This document shows, in pieces, positions 22,169 to 35,601 of a stretch of 64,000 nt of DNA. This DNA is from Ilex aquifolium (Eukaryota; Streptophyta; Magnoliopsida; Aquifoliales; Aquifoliaceae), in the NCBI GenBank assembly GCA_951799425.1, contig OX637407.1, positions 27,029,691 to 27,093,690 on the forward strand. The letters run 5' to 3'. The notes below the pieces were generated by a model. It was not told where the DNA came from, searched no databases, and was given only the letters and a program-made list of their open reading frames with translations. Each line of letters begins with the position of its first letter. The stretch's first letter is position 1. The translations under genes were made by a program, and so were the position numbers.

Positions 22169-22262
22169 TCTGAAACTCACCTGAGAAATGTAACTACTTC
22201 AAAACCCATAAATCAGCCATTCCTGAAACTCATCTGAGAAATGCAACTACTTCAAAACCCAT
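22169..22262. repeat. Two-copy tandem repeat, about 52-bp unit
   Basis: ctgaaactcacctgagaaat..aactacttcaaaaccca is repeated with few changes (second copy from about 22222). It lies upstream of the IQD start codon, in its promoter or leader region. The rest of 21374-23443 holds no recognised gene. Confidence 0.7.
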
Positions 22263-23443
22263 TATTTAGGTGACCTGAAGAAACTACATTAAGCAGTATG
22301 GGGGTGTGTTTTATTACCATTTGTGAGAAGACAACCTCCATTTTTACTTTCACTATGCAACCACTGCACGACAGAATGCAGAGAGTCACTATGGCTTTTG
22401 TAGACACCTGAAAATTTGTTTCTGTTGTTCTTTATTTATCTCATCTAGACAGCGCCGTTTTCTTTTCCTAGGTTAGAAGATTCGAGGTTTAGCTCCAATG
22501 GGTAGATTTTGCGCTTTTTTTTTTTTTTTTTTAGGTCGGTCAAATGGGTAGAGTTGGGAATAAAAAAAGAGAGAAAAAAAAAGAAAGTTATCAACGACCC
22601 TTGCAAATTTATATGAATGAATCCAATAATCAAAGATACGTTTGAAATTCATAATGCAGAGTTTTATTCTTTGACCACATATATTTCAAGGTGATGTGTT
22701 ATAATTTTTAAAACAATAGAAACAAACCAAAGAGAGTAGAACTCAAAAATCCACTCTTCCCTCACAGAATCTTTCTGTGATCCAATTGCTCTTGTCAAGA
22801 CACTTGAAAACGGAAATATGTCCCAATGAGGTTGAGTTTCGACTTGTTATGGACTGTACGAGTGTCGGGCAATATATATGTCCTTTTCAATTACTTGATC
22901 ACCACTACATTGGCATTACCATGATATGGCAACGCTAAAAAGCCCCATTACTTCATCTGTGGCATGGTGACAGGACTGCTCTAACATCAGTCTGTTAGTA
23001 TCAAAGGATTGGAAGAGGTCTAGCCGATCAGTAGGATGTGCTTCAAACAGGGCACTGTTTTGGTGGTTACGTCCCAGGTAAGGTTGTTACTGTACCGTTC
23101 ACTCGGAAATCAGGAAGTGCAAACATTTATGCCTGTTTAAACACACAAAAACTGGCCAAGCACCATTACGAATGCATGCTTTCCACAGCCAAACATTATA
23201 AATCTGTCATTAAACATAAGTTCAATTGAACTACAGCTAGTGATAACAAGAAATTTCCTATGTACATTTGGAAGGCAAAAAATGTAAAGAGAGATAAGTA
23301 GGCCTAACATCCAGCCATACAAACATAAGCAAACTTGTGATACAATCGTTCAAAGAGTTCACCACACAATTGTTTTCAAGACAATGTTATTCAAACAGGC
23401 CATCCAAGTGTTTCGAAATTCAACATCATCCTACCACGAAAAA

Positions 23444-26400
23444 TCAGTCAGCTGTCCAACTTTGCTCAACGATCTCTCGTACTCTCCTGTTGTACTCGCG
23501 CTTGTTCTCGCTGAACATCCGTGCAGCTTCTGAATTGGCTGGAGAGTTAGGGTTTGGGTCGCAGAGCAGTGACTGACACAAGAAAATCATAGATTAGGGC
23601 ATTAAAAGTGGACCAATAATAACACATAAGGAAAATGGATTTTATACGTCTTCACTGTGTTACATTGTAATTAATGCAAAGACACGCTATCACACACACA
23701 GGAATTCAAGATTTATGCAGCATACAGTACACAAAAAAGGAACTGGAGTTTATGATATTTATTTCTTGTGCTTGGACCAATGAAAGAATCAAACAAATCG
23801 TACATTGCTTTGTGACAACGCGTTCACATTGACCCCATGTCTCATAATTCATCAGATATTGCACCCCCAGTGGGGAAAAAATTGATGCATCAAGTGGATG
23901 GTGGTTGGACCTTGAAATTGGAAATAACTAAGGGTAACTCGTGCCTGGAGACACGGTGAAACGTAAACCTAGATTCTTGAGAGGGATGTTGGTGGCCTTT
24001 GAATGAGTCTATTTGAGACCGTCGGATGAGCTTATTGAAGTCTGTCCTGTTTTATATTATAGAATTGGTCACAAATTCTCTTTTGGTGAAGGAAGGTATT
24101 TTTTAAAGAAATCATGATTTACCTGTTGAAACCAGTACTTGTGAACAGCTGAGGTTTTTTATTTCTATACTAGGGGTTACGCGCACACAATACCCTTGTG
24201 CAAATAGGAAGAATGAAAAAGATATGAAGGTGGGAAGGAATTAGTATAGACAAATCTAGGTGGTTAAATGTGGTAGATGAGAAATTATTGTGGTTAAATG
24301 TGGTAGATGAGAAATTATGTGGGGTTAAATGAAAGAAAACATGGTCTATTAGTAATAGACTTGGACTTAACTATTACTACAAAGTGAGAGGACACCAAAC
24401 CCCATCCTCACACTTTATTAATAGTATAGATTAGAGTGACAATATGACGCAAGAAAAATTAGAGAAAACAAGGACTACCATCAGGGGATCCGCAGGATCA
24501 TATGCTATGATCTGTAATCTAGCATCTTAGTTTGCTTCAATCACAGCACAAATACTGTTTACCCCAAGATAAAAACAATTATCATTACTGCTCTCAAGTT
24601 AGAAATCAAGAAAAGAAGTGAACACAAAAAATTAGTGGTGTATTTCGGGTAATAAGTTAAAAAAAGGTTTGAAGTGTCACAGGGACCTCTCCTGATGCAA
24701 GAGTGGTCACACAAATAAGCCAATAATGCGGCAACATAAAATATCACCCTGAAATTGGGCCAGTGAAATGCAAGAACCTAGAATGTACAGTTCAAGAATT
24801 TTGATATCACAAGATAACAAAGAAGCAGCTTCTCGTTGATTTTAATACATAGCTGAGCTACTAAATAAAGTGGTCTTGCAAGAGGATTGTTATTTTTCCT
24901 CCCCAACAACTCAACACCTACATCCAAACACATAGGCACACAACCATAGAAGGGGACAAAGTAATTTTCAATAAAGTTGCAAATTATCGGTAAACATATA
25001 ACTGCACTTTCCACGAAATTCTAAATAACACAAAATGATGGTTGTGTTGGATGCACCACAGCCTGAATGAATAAATAGGTAGGTCTGCAGATTCAGGTCT
25101 ACTTTTGCCAGTTCTTTTTTTCATATATATATACAAATTAACGCACAATAGGAATCCAAACGGAAGCAACTAGCAATTAGGAATCCAAACGGAAAATGCA
25201 CAATAAAGAGGTCGCTGAGGTTAGCCAAAGACAAATATCTACAAAAAACTATGTGAAGATCAAGGAATGCCACACCATGTCAAGGAGAGACAAAAAATCT
25301 AGCATCCTTTCTTATTAGACACGACCATAGATTGTTTCTTACAACCTAAAGATCTAGGATAGCACAATCAATTGCCAAGAAGAAAAATCTCATTAATATA
25401 TGCGGGTTGACTAGAAAAAAGAATTTTTTTTGAATTCCTGTAAGATGAGCATTTATGACCTACAAGGCAAAAGTAACTAAGGAAAATAAAAGAGAAAGGC
25501 CAAGTCTTAGACGTAAAGGAAAAATATGGAGAGAAATAGAGAGGGGGCTAGCCATTCTGAAATCAACGCATTTAAATTTAATATAAGACAGCTCGGAGTA
25601 ATATCATGCATAAGTTCCAGTCCTAAACCTTTCCAACTCAACACTGACCAGTTGTCATTTGTCAATTTATCATTCCTCAGATTACTACATTCGTGGTCCC
25701 GCAATTTCAGGCACATACAATATAACAATTGGTAGATAATCCCATACCTGAATAGAGGTGAGAATTGCAGCCACGTCGTAGATAGGACTCCACTGATTTT
25801 GCAGAATGTCCAAGCAAATGCTTCCATCAGCATAAACTGGCAAGAGGTCAAAGCAAATGAAGACTTCAGTGCCAGCAAAAGCAGAATGATACATACAACC
25901 ATGAATCACTCAGGCAATAATTTAAGTCCATTCATAAAAGAAGGCCTATTGCAATAAGAAACACAGTAACTACGATTATAACTCCAAAGAGCACATTTAT
26001 TACACTGAGAATAAGAGAGGAGTTTGAACAAGTCATGTTGTCTTGAATGCAAAGTTCTTTCCCTCCAACACATAAGATAATTTGAATTTGAATGAAAAAA
26101 TTCGTTAATCATGCATTAAGTTTCCCCTTACACTTGCACCCTGTAAATCTGAATATACGAATTGTCATTTACTAAGACCAGTTTACTGCACATTACGACT
26201 AATTTTTCAAGGCAAAGCATAAAAGTGCACACAATAATCATAAATACATGGCATTACCAGAAAATAAAAGCAGATATGGATAAACATAAACCTACAGAAA
26301 TTATGTTCAAGTTCTAGATACAGCTATGGACAACAAAATTGATAGAGAAGTTGCAAAAAATTAGGCCCAAGGAAAAGCCAAATGATAGCACTAGAAACAT

Positions 26401-27659
26401 CATATGTATGGTAAATGAGACAAAATATATACACACAACAAATAACAGTATACTGGAAAATGTGAATGGAAACAGTGCAGTTCTTGCTTTCAACTTACTG
26501 TTGGGATGGAACATTCGAGAAACAAAACGCACAGTCGGTGGCTTATTTGGATAATCCTCCGAAAACTGTAGTGTCAATTTGAACGTACCTGGTAAAATCA
26601 AAGTATCACATATAAGCACAAAAAGTACATAGAATACTAACTTTAGAACAATCATTAACTATGAACAATAATAAGAGTTATTAGCAGCCTGAAGGTATGA
26701 TGACCACTACTTCAAATCGAATCTACCACGCTAGCCATGGACTCATATACCATCTCACGCAAGTTTTTTGTTGATACCCTTGGAAGATCAGCAGAGACTA
26801 GACACAAATTTGAGCATACATTGATCACTTAATTGAATACATCGACTTCATGCAAACACACAAGCAACAATACATTCGTTACTTTAATATCTGTCAAAGC
26901 TTTGGACTATAATTAACCTAGCTTCATGATTCATAACAATTGCTAAGAGAGTTTCCTGTTTTCCATGTAATTCCAGGTCACACATTCCACGCGTTACAAG
27001 AAGCTGCCCTCTGAACATTACTATCTAGGTAGTGTGGAAAGCTCTATCATCTTGCACAATGGCATCCACGAAGAGTAGCACAGTCAGCCCACAATAGCTG
27101 AGATATTTAATTAGATGATGCATGCAAAGCTGATCAAGCACCTATTAAATCATGGAACAGGTACAAAATTATCCTCACAGAAGCAAGTGAAAGTGGTAGA
27201 AGCGAATGAGAGTCTGAGAAGAAATATTATTAATTTGTTCAGATGTTTGCATCCTCAGATTATGACAACAACATTGCCCTTTTATATTGCTTAACAGTTA
27301 GACAATCAAATTAAAAGACACATCGAGGACAAGTTACTAAATGCTCTTCAATGTCTTCATAGCAAAATTAGTTAAGAAGATTTGCATACCTCCATCCCAT
27401 GGCGTGTCATCAGGACTGCAATTCAACCATGAAAGTTTATCAGTTATTCCAATTTAGAAAGATGATCAAAGCCATATTGAAAACAAAATGAAAGGAGGAG
27501 CATGTAGACATAAGTTATGTTATTCTTGACCTACCCAAATATAACGGCATTCCAAAGCATTATATTGTTGTCTTGAGGGGCACCACTGATGCCTGCAGGA
27601 GGGTCTTGTTGCAACCTCTTAAAATCCCTCATTAGCCTCTTCCTCGCAGGAGTTGACAT
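23444..27659 (-). CDS. UBC2: Ubiquitin-conjugating enzyme E2, RAD6 type (UBC1/UBC2-like)
   Basis: Complete gene for a 152-residue E2, the standard length of plant UBC1/UBC2. Coding exons: 27535-27659, a 26-base micro-exon 27390-27415, 26499-26588, 25748-25836 and 23444-23572. The lengths sum exactly to 153 codons. It starts [20 protein letters not shown]. The catalytic region has [16 protein letters not shown] with the active Cys in SICLD. It ends [10 protein letters not shown]. The RAD6-type E2 works with HUB1/2-class E3 ligases to monoubiquitinate histone H2B. A CT-rich leader lies near 28,560-28,800, probably with a 5' UTR intron. A 261-bp Helitron sits in the last intron and a 4.8-kb Helitron ends just upstream of the leader. 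The symbol reflects the UBC1/UBC2 group; which paralogue is uncertain. Confidence 0.95.
24170..24430 (-). mobile_element. Small non-autonomous Helitron in UBC intron
   Basis: On the minus strand it begins TCTATACTATTAATAAAG and ends in CTAG. The 3' hairpin CACAAGGGTATTGTG (24186-24200) lies 12 bases before the CTAG. Flanking bases are A at the 5' side and T at the 3' side, the expected AT insertion site. 261 bp, no coding sequence. A 27-bp tandem repeat (tggttaaatgtggtagatga..) lies inside near 24260-24320. Confidence 0.85.
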
Positions 27660-28140
27660 CCTCACCGCCTATACATTTGATCAAGGAAAACAAGAAACTT
27701 CTTAGTAATTTTAAAAACCTGGACAGTACTTAAATAATTTCAAATGCTAAAAACTAGAGCTGTGAGAACTGATCAAAGGATAAACATTAAAATAATACAA
27801 TCCAAACTCAAACCTTCAATCAAATAAAACCATTTTTTTGACAAACGATAAGCTCAAACTTGTAATCCGTCTCTAATCTTTAAGATGCCATATACAATGC
27901 ACCACTGTGCCTTGTAATCAAACCAAGCAAGAAAAAATCATTTCTTGAAACTTCTAACATGCAAGTGCAATTGAATACTTGAGCAAGAACTTCTGAACAA
28001 CGCAGTTAAATATTTTACACAAACTGCCTTCAGCTCACATGAGAGTGAGGCAGTGAATGAAGAATATGTGTACACATACACATATATAAACATATCAACT
28101 ACATGTATCTCCTAGTACAAAACCCTGGAACTTCTTGTGT

Positions 28141-28310
28141 ATAGACTTTTGGTGCAGTGGTAAAATGCTCAAACTAATGACAACAAGCTCGTGGGCTCGA
28201 GGACAGCACTTTATACAAATAACGCCAAAGATCGATCGATATTCTTCCAGCACCTCTGATTAACAGGGACCTGCCTAGGGTAATGGTCTTTTATAAATAA
28301 AACTTATTAT
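28141..28310 (+). repeat. tRNA-derived SINE-like repeat, third type
   Basis: Begins ttttggtgcagtggtaaaat (A-box-like) with a B-box-like gtgggctcgagg about 45 bases on, then an unrelated body. It is different from families 1 and 2. It lies upstream of the first UBC coding exon. Confidence 0.45.
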
Positions 28311-28886
28311 TGTATACTGAAGTTTCTAAATCTACCATAAATAAAAGAACGTAGATCCATATAAAGTTCGTTTCCTCCAATCTACCAGAGACATAAGCCG
28401 AACGCCTCAAAGTTCTCACAAATCTATCAACTTTACCAATTAGGGTTTTTTACTCGATCAGAATTCAAGTAATTCAATCAAAGCAATTAAACAACCCAAA
28501 GAAAAAACCATCAAAGCAAATCAATGAAACACAAAGCAATACAGAAAACGATAAAATTACACATATGTAAAAGATGCACGATGAGGAAGCTCGCTTACTT
28601 GTAAGCAAACGCGGAGAGTACAGCCTTCACAGCAAGACGCGTATATGTATGCGTGTGTTGTCAAGAGAACGAGAGAGAGAGAGAGTCGGCTTGAAGCTAT
28701 CTGATGATCGATTCGATTGCTCAGACGGGGTGAATGGAGAGAGAATATCAGAGAAAGAATTCTATGGCGGCCGATTGAGAGAGAGAGAGAGGGGTCAGCT
28801 GTCCCCAGCACTTTGTCTTGCCAACTGGTGCACTTCGATTTTATGGCTTCTTCTGCCCAACTAGCCGGTCATTGTATATACCATTA

Positions 28887-31800
28887 CTAGTAATAAGCCG
28901 TGCCTAAAGGCACTTTGCAACTTAAAAAAACTCTTTAATTTGAAATAATTTTTCTTTCATTTGTTTAAACTTTTAATTAAAGAAATTGAAATCAATCTAA
29001 CCCGTGTTATTTTTTCAAAAATTTTTGACACAATTTCCTTTAAAAATAAAAATTCAGAGAAATCTCAACCTATCTACATTACTAATATATCTCGTTGTAT
29101 ATATCATTGTCAAACACAAATCATTGCATTGTCCGACACAAACCACTGCACTCCAATCTCAAGAAAAAATTACTCAATCTAACTTAAAAACATCATCATA
29201 TTTTAATCATTACCCAATCCAAACTAAAATAACATTTATATCTTAATAACAAAGGTCACAGTCACATGTTATATACGCAAGTCTAACCAAAGATTGACCC
29301 ATGGCTAAAGATACTGTGTAATACAAAAAAATTTCTATTTTGAAATAAGTTAAAGAAAGCTTATTTTAAGCTTATAAAGCTAAAGGAAATAATGCATATC
29401 AAATAGGAAAAAACTTCAAGTAGTTTCTTTCAATGTTACAATAATCAAATGAATTATAAGGAATCTTACTTCCCATGTCTTAATTTTTCCAAGGAGATTG
29501 ACATTAAAAAAAAAGACTTCTTGGACAATTTAAGTTCCGATCCCATAGCATTTTTCGCACTATCAACACCTGCATGATCAAATTCACAATTAATTAAATA
29601 ATTTTAGCCCAAAATATGAATTCATAATCTTGAGATTTGCCGAATCAAGAGTTATCCAATTTCAGTATTAAGTTATTTTAAATAACAAAATTGCGCAATA
29701 AATATCAAGTCACTTTAACTAAAATCAAACATAAAGATTGCAACAACAAAATCAACAGATTCAATATTCGCATATTAAGTCAAGTTTTTCACAGCATGAT
29801 TCAAGGTTTAATGCGATCAATGACGAAATAAGATGAAATTCATGAAGTTTGATTCATGCTAGAAAACAATACTGAGTCTGAAGGTGATGAAGGTGATTCT
29901 ACCACTAAAGAAAGGGAGAGTTAAAAGGAGGAGTCAAGCAAGAATCCTCTGACCCAACCCTGTACATATAGTCAAGCAACCCCACATCTGCTATGGGGAG
30001 CCACACTTGCATAGTTCTATGAAAGGAGTCTCATCAACAATATATTAAAGAGATTTGTAAACCACAAATTTAAAAGAGACTCACTTCTTATTAAAAAAAA
30101 AAAGCCTCTCAAGTGACCACACCAATCAGTTAAAAAAAAAAGTGACCACACCGATAACCCTATGACCCAAATCCATCACAAACACCCTTTCACAATAATG
30201 GTGGTTTACTCACTTCTTAAACCCCCACTAATTTTAGATTGAAAAACGTATTTTGATCCATTACATCCAAAGCTTAGGTAATTTGAAATGCAACCAACAT
30301 AAAACTATAAATATATGTTCTATAGCACTAAACATGATAATAAAGAGCAAAGAGTTAGAAAACAGAAAGCACAATTAATTTACGATATATTCACATCTAT
30401 TGATTTTGGAACAACACCCAAAAACATGACAACAAAAATTCTAAAAAAAACATTCACCCACGTATCCATATACCCAAATCTATATCAAAATCAATCTATG
30501 AACACACAACCACCGAAAGAATATATGCTAGTCTATATGTTTGAACGCATGAAACAACTATTCATTTCATGGGGAGAAAGATAGAAAAATTTAAAATTTA
30601 CCAACTTGACTTTGGGCTCATATTGAATGTTCCAACTTTTCATCTTCGTAGCCCACACCAACAAAAACAACCACACCACACCCAAATCCTAAATCTCAAA
30701 CATAATGCATACCTTAGTTCAACAAAATTCAAGCCCCCAAACCTATTAGTAAAACAAAACCTGCGGCATTGGTGATTACGTCAATTCATTGTCATGCAAA
30801 CAACCATCAAAGCAAGAAGCAAATGTACAAAGCCACAACAACAAATATTCAGGAAACTGCTCAATATGAACACAGAGCTAGAGAAAGGAAGAGTGATCAA
30901 GTACCTAAAGAGCTCGATGTGGTCCATGAACTTGTGAATTATAAAAAGTTACCATTAACTTGCTCAAGTCGCCTGACATATTTTTTCAACCACAAAATAT
31001 TTATCACAATAAGCCACCCAACAAAATTCCAACATACAATCTCAATCATAATAACTCTACAAATCTTATTTCATGGATATGACACACAACATTCAATCAA
31101 AAAACACTAAAAACTATATTGCAACCCTATGTAATGAAAAACCCCCACTAACACCCAAATTAAACCCTGCTCTTGTCCACATACAATATGTCTTACTCCA
31201 TAACAGTTCAACTCAAGCTTCAGAACATGAAGGAAAATTATGTCATCAGTAACCGGAATCATACATCACCAACACTTCTTTATACAAAGCAATTAAAAAA
31301 TGGATGAATTAAACATTCATTTCCAATTATAGAAACAAAAATGAAAACACACTAATTAATTTGTCATTATATTTTTCATAATGAGCTACTATCACAAAAT
31401 TCTCAAAAACCAAATTTTTTTTTTTCCGCAAATTACATGAATTAAAACCAAAAAGACAAAAACATTTACATTAGAAGTACACCATAGTATTTCTCCGCGG
31501 CAAAGACTTTCAATCAAATTACCGAACTTCGAGCGAATTTGGTGTGATGTAAAAGAGAAAGAGCTTATTGGGTGTGTGAGTGTGATTGTGTGCAGAGGGG
31601 TGTGTGTGTGTGTGTGCGTTGTTTGATGTGTGTGCTGAACAATGGGTAGATGTACTCTGTGGGCTTGTAGTGAGTGTGCTCTGTCTCTCCCTAGCAATGG
31701 ACTCATACTTTCAGGCACTGTGTAACCAACCCAACAAAAGTTCAAAATCATCAAATTGTGCCTAAGTTATTAAAACCAAAAAGAAAGTGCATTTAAACCA

Positions 31801-33709
31801 AGCACATCACCATTTTTCCCAAAAGAGTGCAAACAAAGTTCCAATTCCTGTAAAGATAGCAAAATGAATTCAATTCGCAAATAATCAAATTTTTCTTCAC
31901 ATGATACAAAGAAGGCTACCCTGAAACAATTGCAATATAAATGCTGTGTCCATTCAATGCATACAACATAATCTAACTCAGGTAACAACTAACCCAAATT
32001 CATGACCCCAAAACCAATCCAAATTACTTTTTTTCCGATTACCAAAATAATAAACAATTAAACATAAATTCCCCATACTCACCACTTCGAATCTAATAAC
32101 CAAAATAATTAACAATTAAATTTAAACCCCAACAAATCATATTACCGATATACAAAAGGCAAACTAATTGATCATAGCAATGTATAGTATGGATCAATCG
32201 CAATTGCCAAATGTCATTAGCGTTCACTTTATGCAACAAATTGGGTACCTGTAAACCACTAATTGGAAAATCAAAAAATTCGAAGTAAAACTAAAACACG
32301 TAAGGAGAATGGATCACAAATAAAGGTGGAAAGTAGGACAATCATTGTTATCAACTCCTTGTTTCTCTCGGCTACAGATTTAATGTATTCACCCAGATTT
32401 GTTACAAAAATTGTACTCCAGCTTTATCACCTAAATGGAACAAAATAAGTGTTCTTGGACCAAAGACTCGAGCCCGCACTTACAGAGAATCCAAGCATGA
32501 GACTCGAAATCTAACCCCAAAAAAAAAACACTATTGAAGTAGAAGATCTAATTTTTCGGATCAGAGAGCCTATAACTTATTGATAAACTTCATCAAACAG
32601 GTGGTGGGTGTGGCGTTGGTGGCTCAGTTTTGGGGAAATGGCAAAATTATGAGATCGTGCCAATCTTTAGCCTCCCGTAACAAAATCCTACAATCCTATC
32701 ATTTAATTTCTTACAAAACTTATCAAACCATTTGAAAATATAACACCCAATATGAATAGATTCATAGAAAAATTACAAAACACCCAAATTATCAAACCAA
32801 TTTGCGAGAGAAAGCATGGAATGAATTCCAAAAGTCCTAAACCATTTAGCTGTATTCTTTATGTTCGTTGTGAATGCGCTAAAGGCGAAATGAGTTCAAA
32901 TCAAAACCCTAACATACAATTTCATCCAAACAAATCAAAATAAACAACAAAATTCAAAAACCCAATTAAAAACCCCATCATTTGAAAAGCCAAATTAACA
33001 TCCAAATGATGTGTGTATATGTGTATAAAAACCTAAATTAAACACCCTGTGTGTGTGTGTGTGCGTGTTCTTTATTTGTGTGTGTGCTCTATGTGCGTGT
33101 GTGCGTTGATGTGTGTTGTGGGTTTGTGTGTATTGTGTGCGTGAGATGAAGAGAGGTGAGACAGAGAGAGAACGTTATTGAAGAAAGAGAAAGAGGATAG
33201 ACATGATCTAATCTAGGGTGGGTGATCGTCTCTGGTGGATTCACCAATGGTGGACTGAGCCATGGTGTGTTCTGTGCGTGAGATGAAGATATGTGTGTAT
33301 GTGAGTCGTGAGACAGAATGGTTGTGCATGCTGGTGTGAGTCGTGAGATAGAGATGGTGTGTGTGTGTGTCTGAGAGAGAGAGAGAAAGAGAAGTACCTG
33401 GGCGATCATGGCAGAGGAGCAACTGGGTTGGGCGCTGAAGCCATGGCAGAGTGTGTGAGAGAGAGAGAGACAGTACACCTAAGGAGGCGAGTCGACTGGG
33501 ATGGCGTGTGTGTTGGTAAAGTTGGGCGGGATTTGGGATTTGAGAGGGATGGATTGTGAGCCATTGGATTTAATTAGATGAGTTTAGATAAGATCTGAAC
33601 CGTTTATTTAAATTTCAATCAAATCCTAACCGTTGTTCTGCTTTTCTAAATTGGGAGAATTGATTTCAATTTAGAAAATTTGAAAACTACTCTATCTTAT
33701 TAGTATAGA
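28887..33709 (-). mobile_element. Non-autonomous Helitron, 4.8 kb, upstream of UBC
   Basis: On the minus strand the 5' end is TCTATACTAATAAGATAGAG and the 3' end is CTAG at 28887-28890. A perfect stem-loop GTGCCTTTAGGCAC (28899-28912) lies just before that end. Flanks are A and T as Helitrons require. No Rep/helicase coding sequence was found, so it is non-autonomous. The interior is AT-rich with CA/GT microsatellites (31590-31640, 33045-33150, 33355-33375). Open frames within (for example 30769-31110, 33089-33478) look like by-products of the microsatellites. Its 3' end lies roughly 100 bases from the UBC leader, so it now forms the distal promoter sequence of that gene. Confidence 0.8.
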
Positions 33710-34094
33710 TTATGCATTCCACCGTTTCTGTGTGTATAATTAAACTGCTGTGTGTCCTCGCTTAACCGTAAGATGTACGCACCTTACTGTACTTTCTTTT
33801 GGGTGAATCGCACTTTGCACCCCCCAAAAGATTTTAAAATTATCAATTTGTACCAAATATGAACGGGTTACAAGAGAATGACATGCACACGGGTGGTAAT
33901 CAGGGGCGGAGCCACGTTATGCCCGGGGGACACATGCCCGCCCTCAATATTTTTTGTTTTAAATTATTTATATATATTTTAAGTATTTTTTTAATATATT
34001 AAATTATGTATACCCTATTTTTTAATTAAGACCAAAAAAAACATGATATATCCATAAGTTTACTTATAATTTTAATAATTATTTTAGTAATTAT

Positions 34095-34833
34095 TGATGG
34101 GCCAAGCCCAATGACCCAACTCATGTTACAAGCCCAAGGGCCCAACTTCAAGAGGTCCAGCTAGCCAAGCCCAGAGTGGTCTAACCCGGTCAAGCTCAAG
34201 GAGCTACATTATCAGGAAGCACACAAGGTCATCCAAGGACGCCCAGGCCATCACACCAGGCGCCCAGGCCTGGTGCCCAGACACTCTCAGGCGCCCAGTT
34301 CTCCTCCTCAGGCGCCCAGCCCTCCTCCTCAGGCGCCCAAGTCTCCTCATCAAGCGTCCAGCCCTCCTCCTCACCACCCTGGAATAAGGGACATCCCAAG
34401 AGTCTCATCCAAGCCGCCTTGGAAAGAGTCAACCCCTCACCTCGTCCTTTGACCGAGTCTCATGGAGAGCACCGCAACTGTCTCCCCCGTTGAGAAAAAG
34501 TCGCCAGCTCCACCACAATAGCTATTTAGTTACTATTAAGTCGCCCCAGTCTGTTGGGAAACGACTATAAATTGTAAAGCCCCACCAACACTTGGGGGGC
34601 ATCACATTCTACTGAGCACAAAAACTCTTATCTATCTCTAAACCTGTAACTCTCCGTTCTCTCTACTCACCAAAGTTAATAAAATAATCCGGCAGCTCTA
34701 GCCATTCAAAAGTGGACGTAGGTCGCATTGACCGAACCACTATAATTATTGTATTCTCTCTCCCTCTACTTTAATTATTGCATTTATTGCTGTCACTTGA
34801 CTGCGATGTGCAAACCCAATTTATGCATCATCA
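34095..34833 (+). mobile_element. Solo LTR (LTR-retrotransposon relic)
   Basis: 739-bp sequence starting TGATGGGCCAAGCCC and ending GCATCATCA, flanked by 5-bp direct repeats ATTAT (34090-34094 and 34834-34838). It has a TATA-like ctataaattg and an aataaa signal in the expected order for a plus-strand LTR. No internal region remains, so recombination between two LTRs is the likely origin. It is inserted inside the hAT element. Retroelement superfamily not determined; the intact target repeat suggests a fairly recent insertion. Confidence 0.8.
34229..34380. repeat. GC-rich minisatellite within the solo LTR
   Basis: About 21-bp units of the form caggcgcccagccctcctcc, four to six imperfect copies, stand out in this AT-rich region. 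Confidence 0.75.
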
Positions 34834-35601
34834 ATTATCACCGACATGATAGATAATATATTTTATTGTGTAATCGAATGAATGATAAATAACCAAGTGA
34901 TAATATGATTGTGGATATAAATAATAATAAAGTTAATACAAGACTTTTAACATATAAAAATTCATCGAAGTCAATTCTAAATAGTTTTGATTAGCATTTG
35001 TTTGGTAAAAATATATATATTTTTTTTGTCATTTGTATCTACTATACTTAGCAATTTTAGTTTTTTAAGTTTAATGAACTTTTAAGAATTAAATAGGATA
35101 TAATTAAATATAAATACATTATTTTATTTTTATCAATTACAAGAAAAAATTAAGCTTGTTATAATATACAGTGTCCACCCTGAAACAATTTTTTGGCTCC
35201 GCCCTTGGTGGTAACAAACAACCTCCTCTATCCCCATAGCACTTTTTCAACACGAACTCAAGTTCAAATGACTAATCCCGAGGGTTAGATTCTACTCTGG
35301 TCCACCACCTAGGAGGATTTATAAGGAGAAAAGTAAAATTTAAGATCAGCAGTTCGAAATACAGTTTCAGGATAATTAGTTTTTGGAAAATATTACACAA
35401 TCCAAATGAAATTCAAAAAGTGTAATTCAAATGCATATCATTCATTTGATTAGTGTTGAATGAGTGGATCTCACTAAAAAAATTGTTGGGACTCACTCGT
35501 CTAAAAGATGATATGCATTTAGGTCAGGGGTGACTTAAGACAATTTGGGGCCTAAAGCGATACTTTTAAATGAGGCATTATATGTTTAGTGTTAATATGT
35601 T

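Larger units (their letters stand above)
33901..35207. mobile_element. Non-autonomous hAT element carrying a solo LTR
   Basis: Ends CAGGGGCGGAGCCA and (reverse complement) CAAGGGCGGAGCCA are flanked by the near-perfect 8-bp repeats gtggtaat (33893-33900) and gtggtaac (35208-35215). This is the hAT target-site length. Without the inserted solo LTR it would be about 560 bp, and it has no transposase. Confidence 0.85.

Noticed and set aside
31590-33375. GT/CA repeats as a possible satellite or centromeric sequence
   Set aside because: They are short separate microsatellites within a Helitron and not a long array.
33089-33478. 129-codon frame rich in Ser, His and Thr inside the large Helitron
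   Set aside because: Produced by GT/CA and GA microsatellites, which stay open in several frames; no protein family match.
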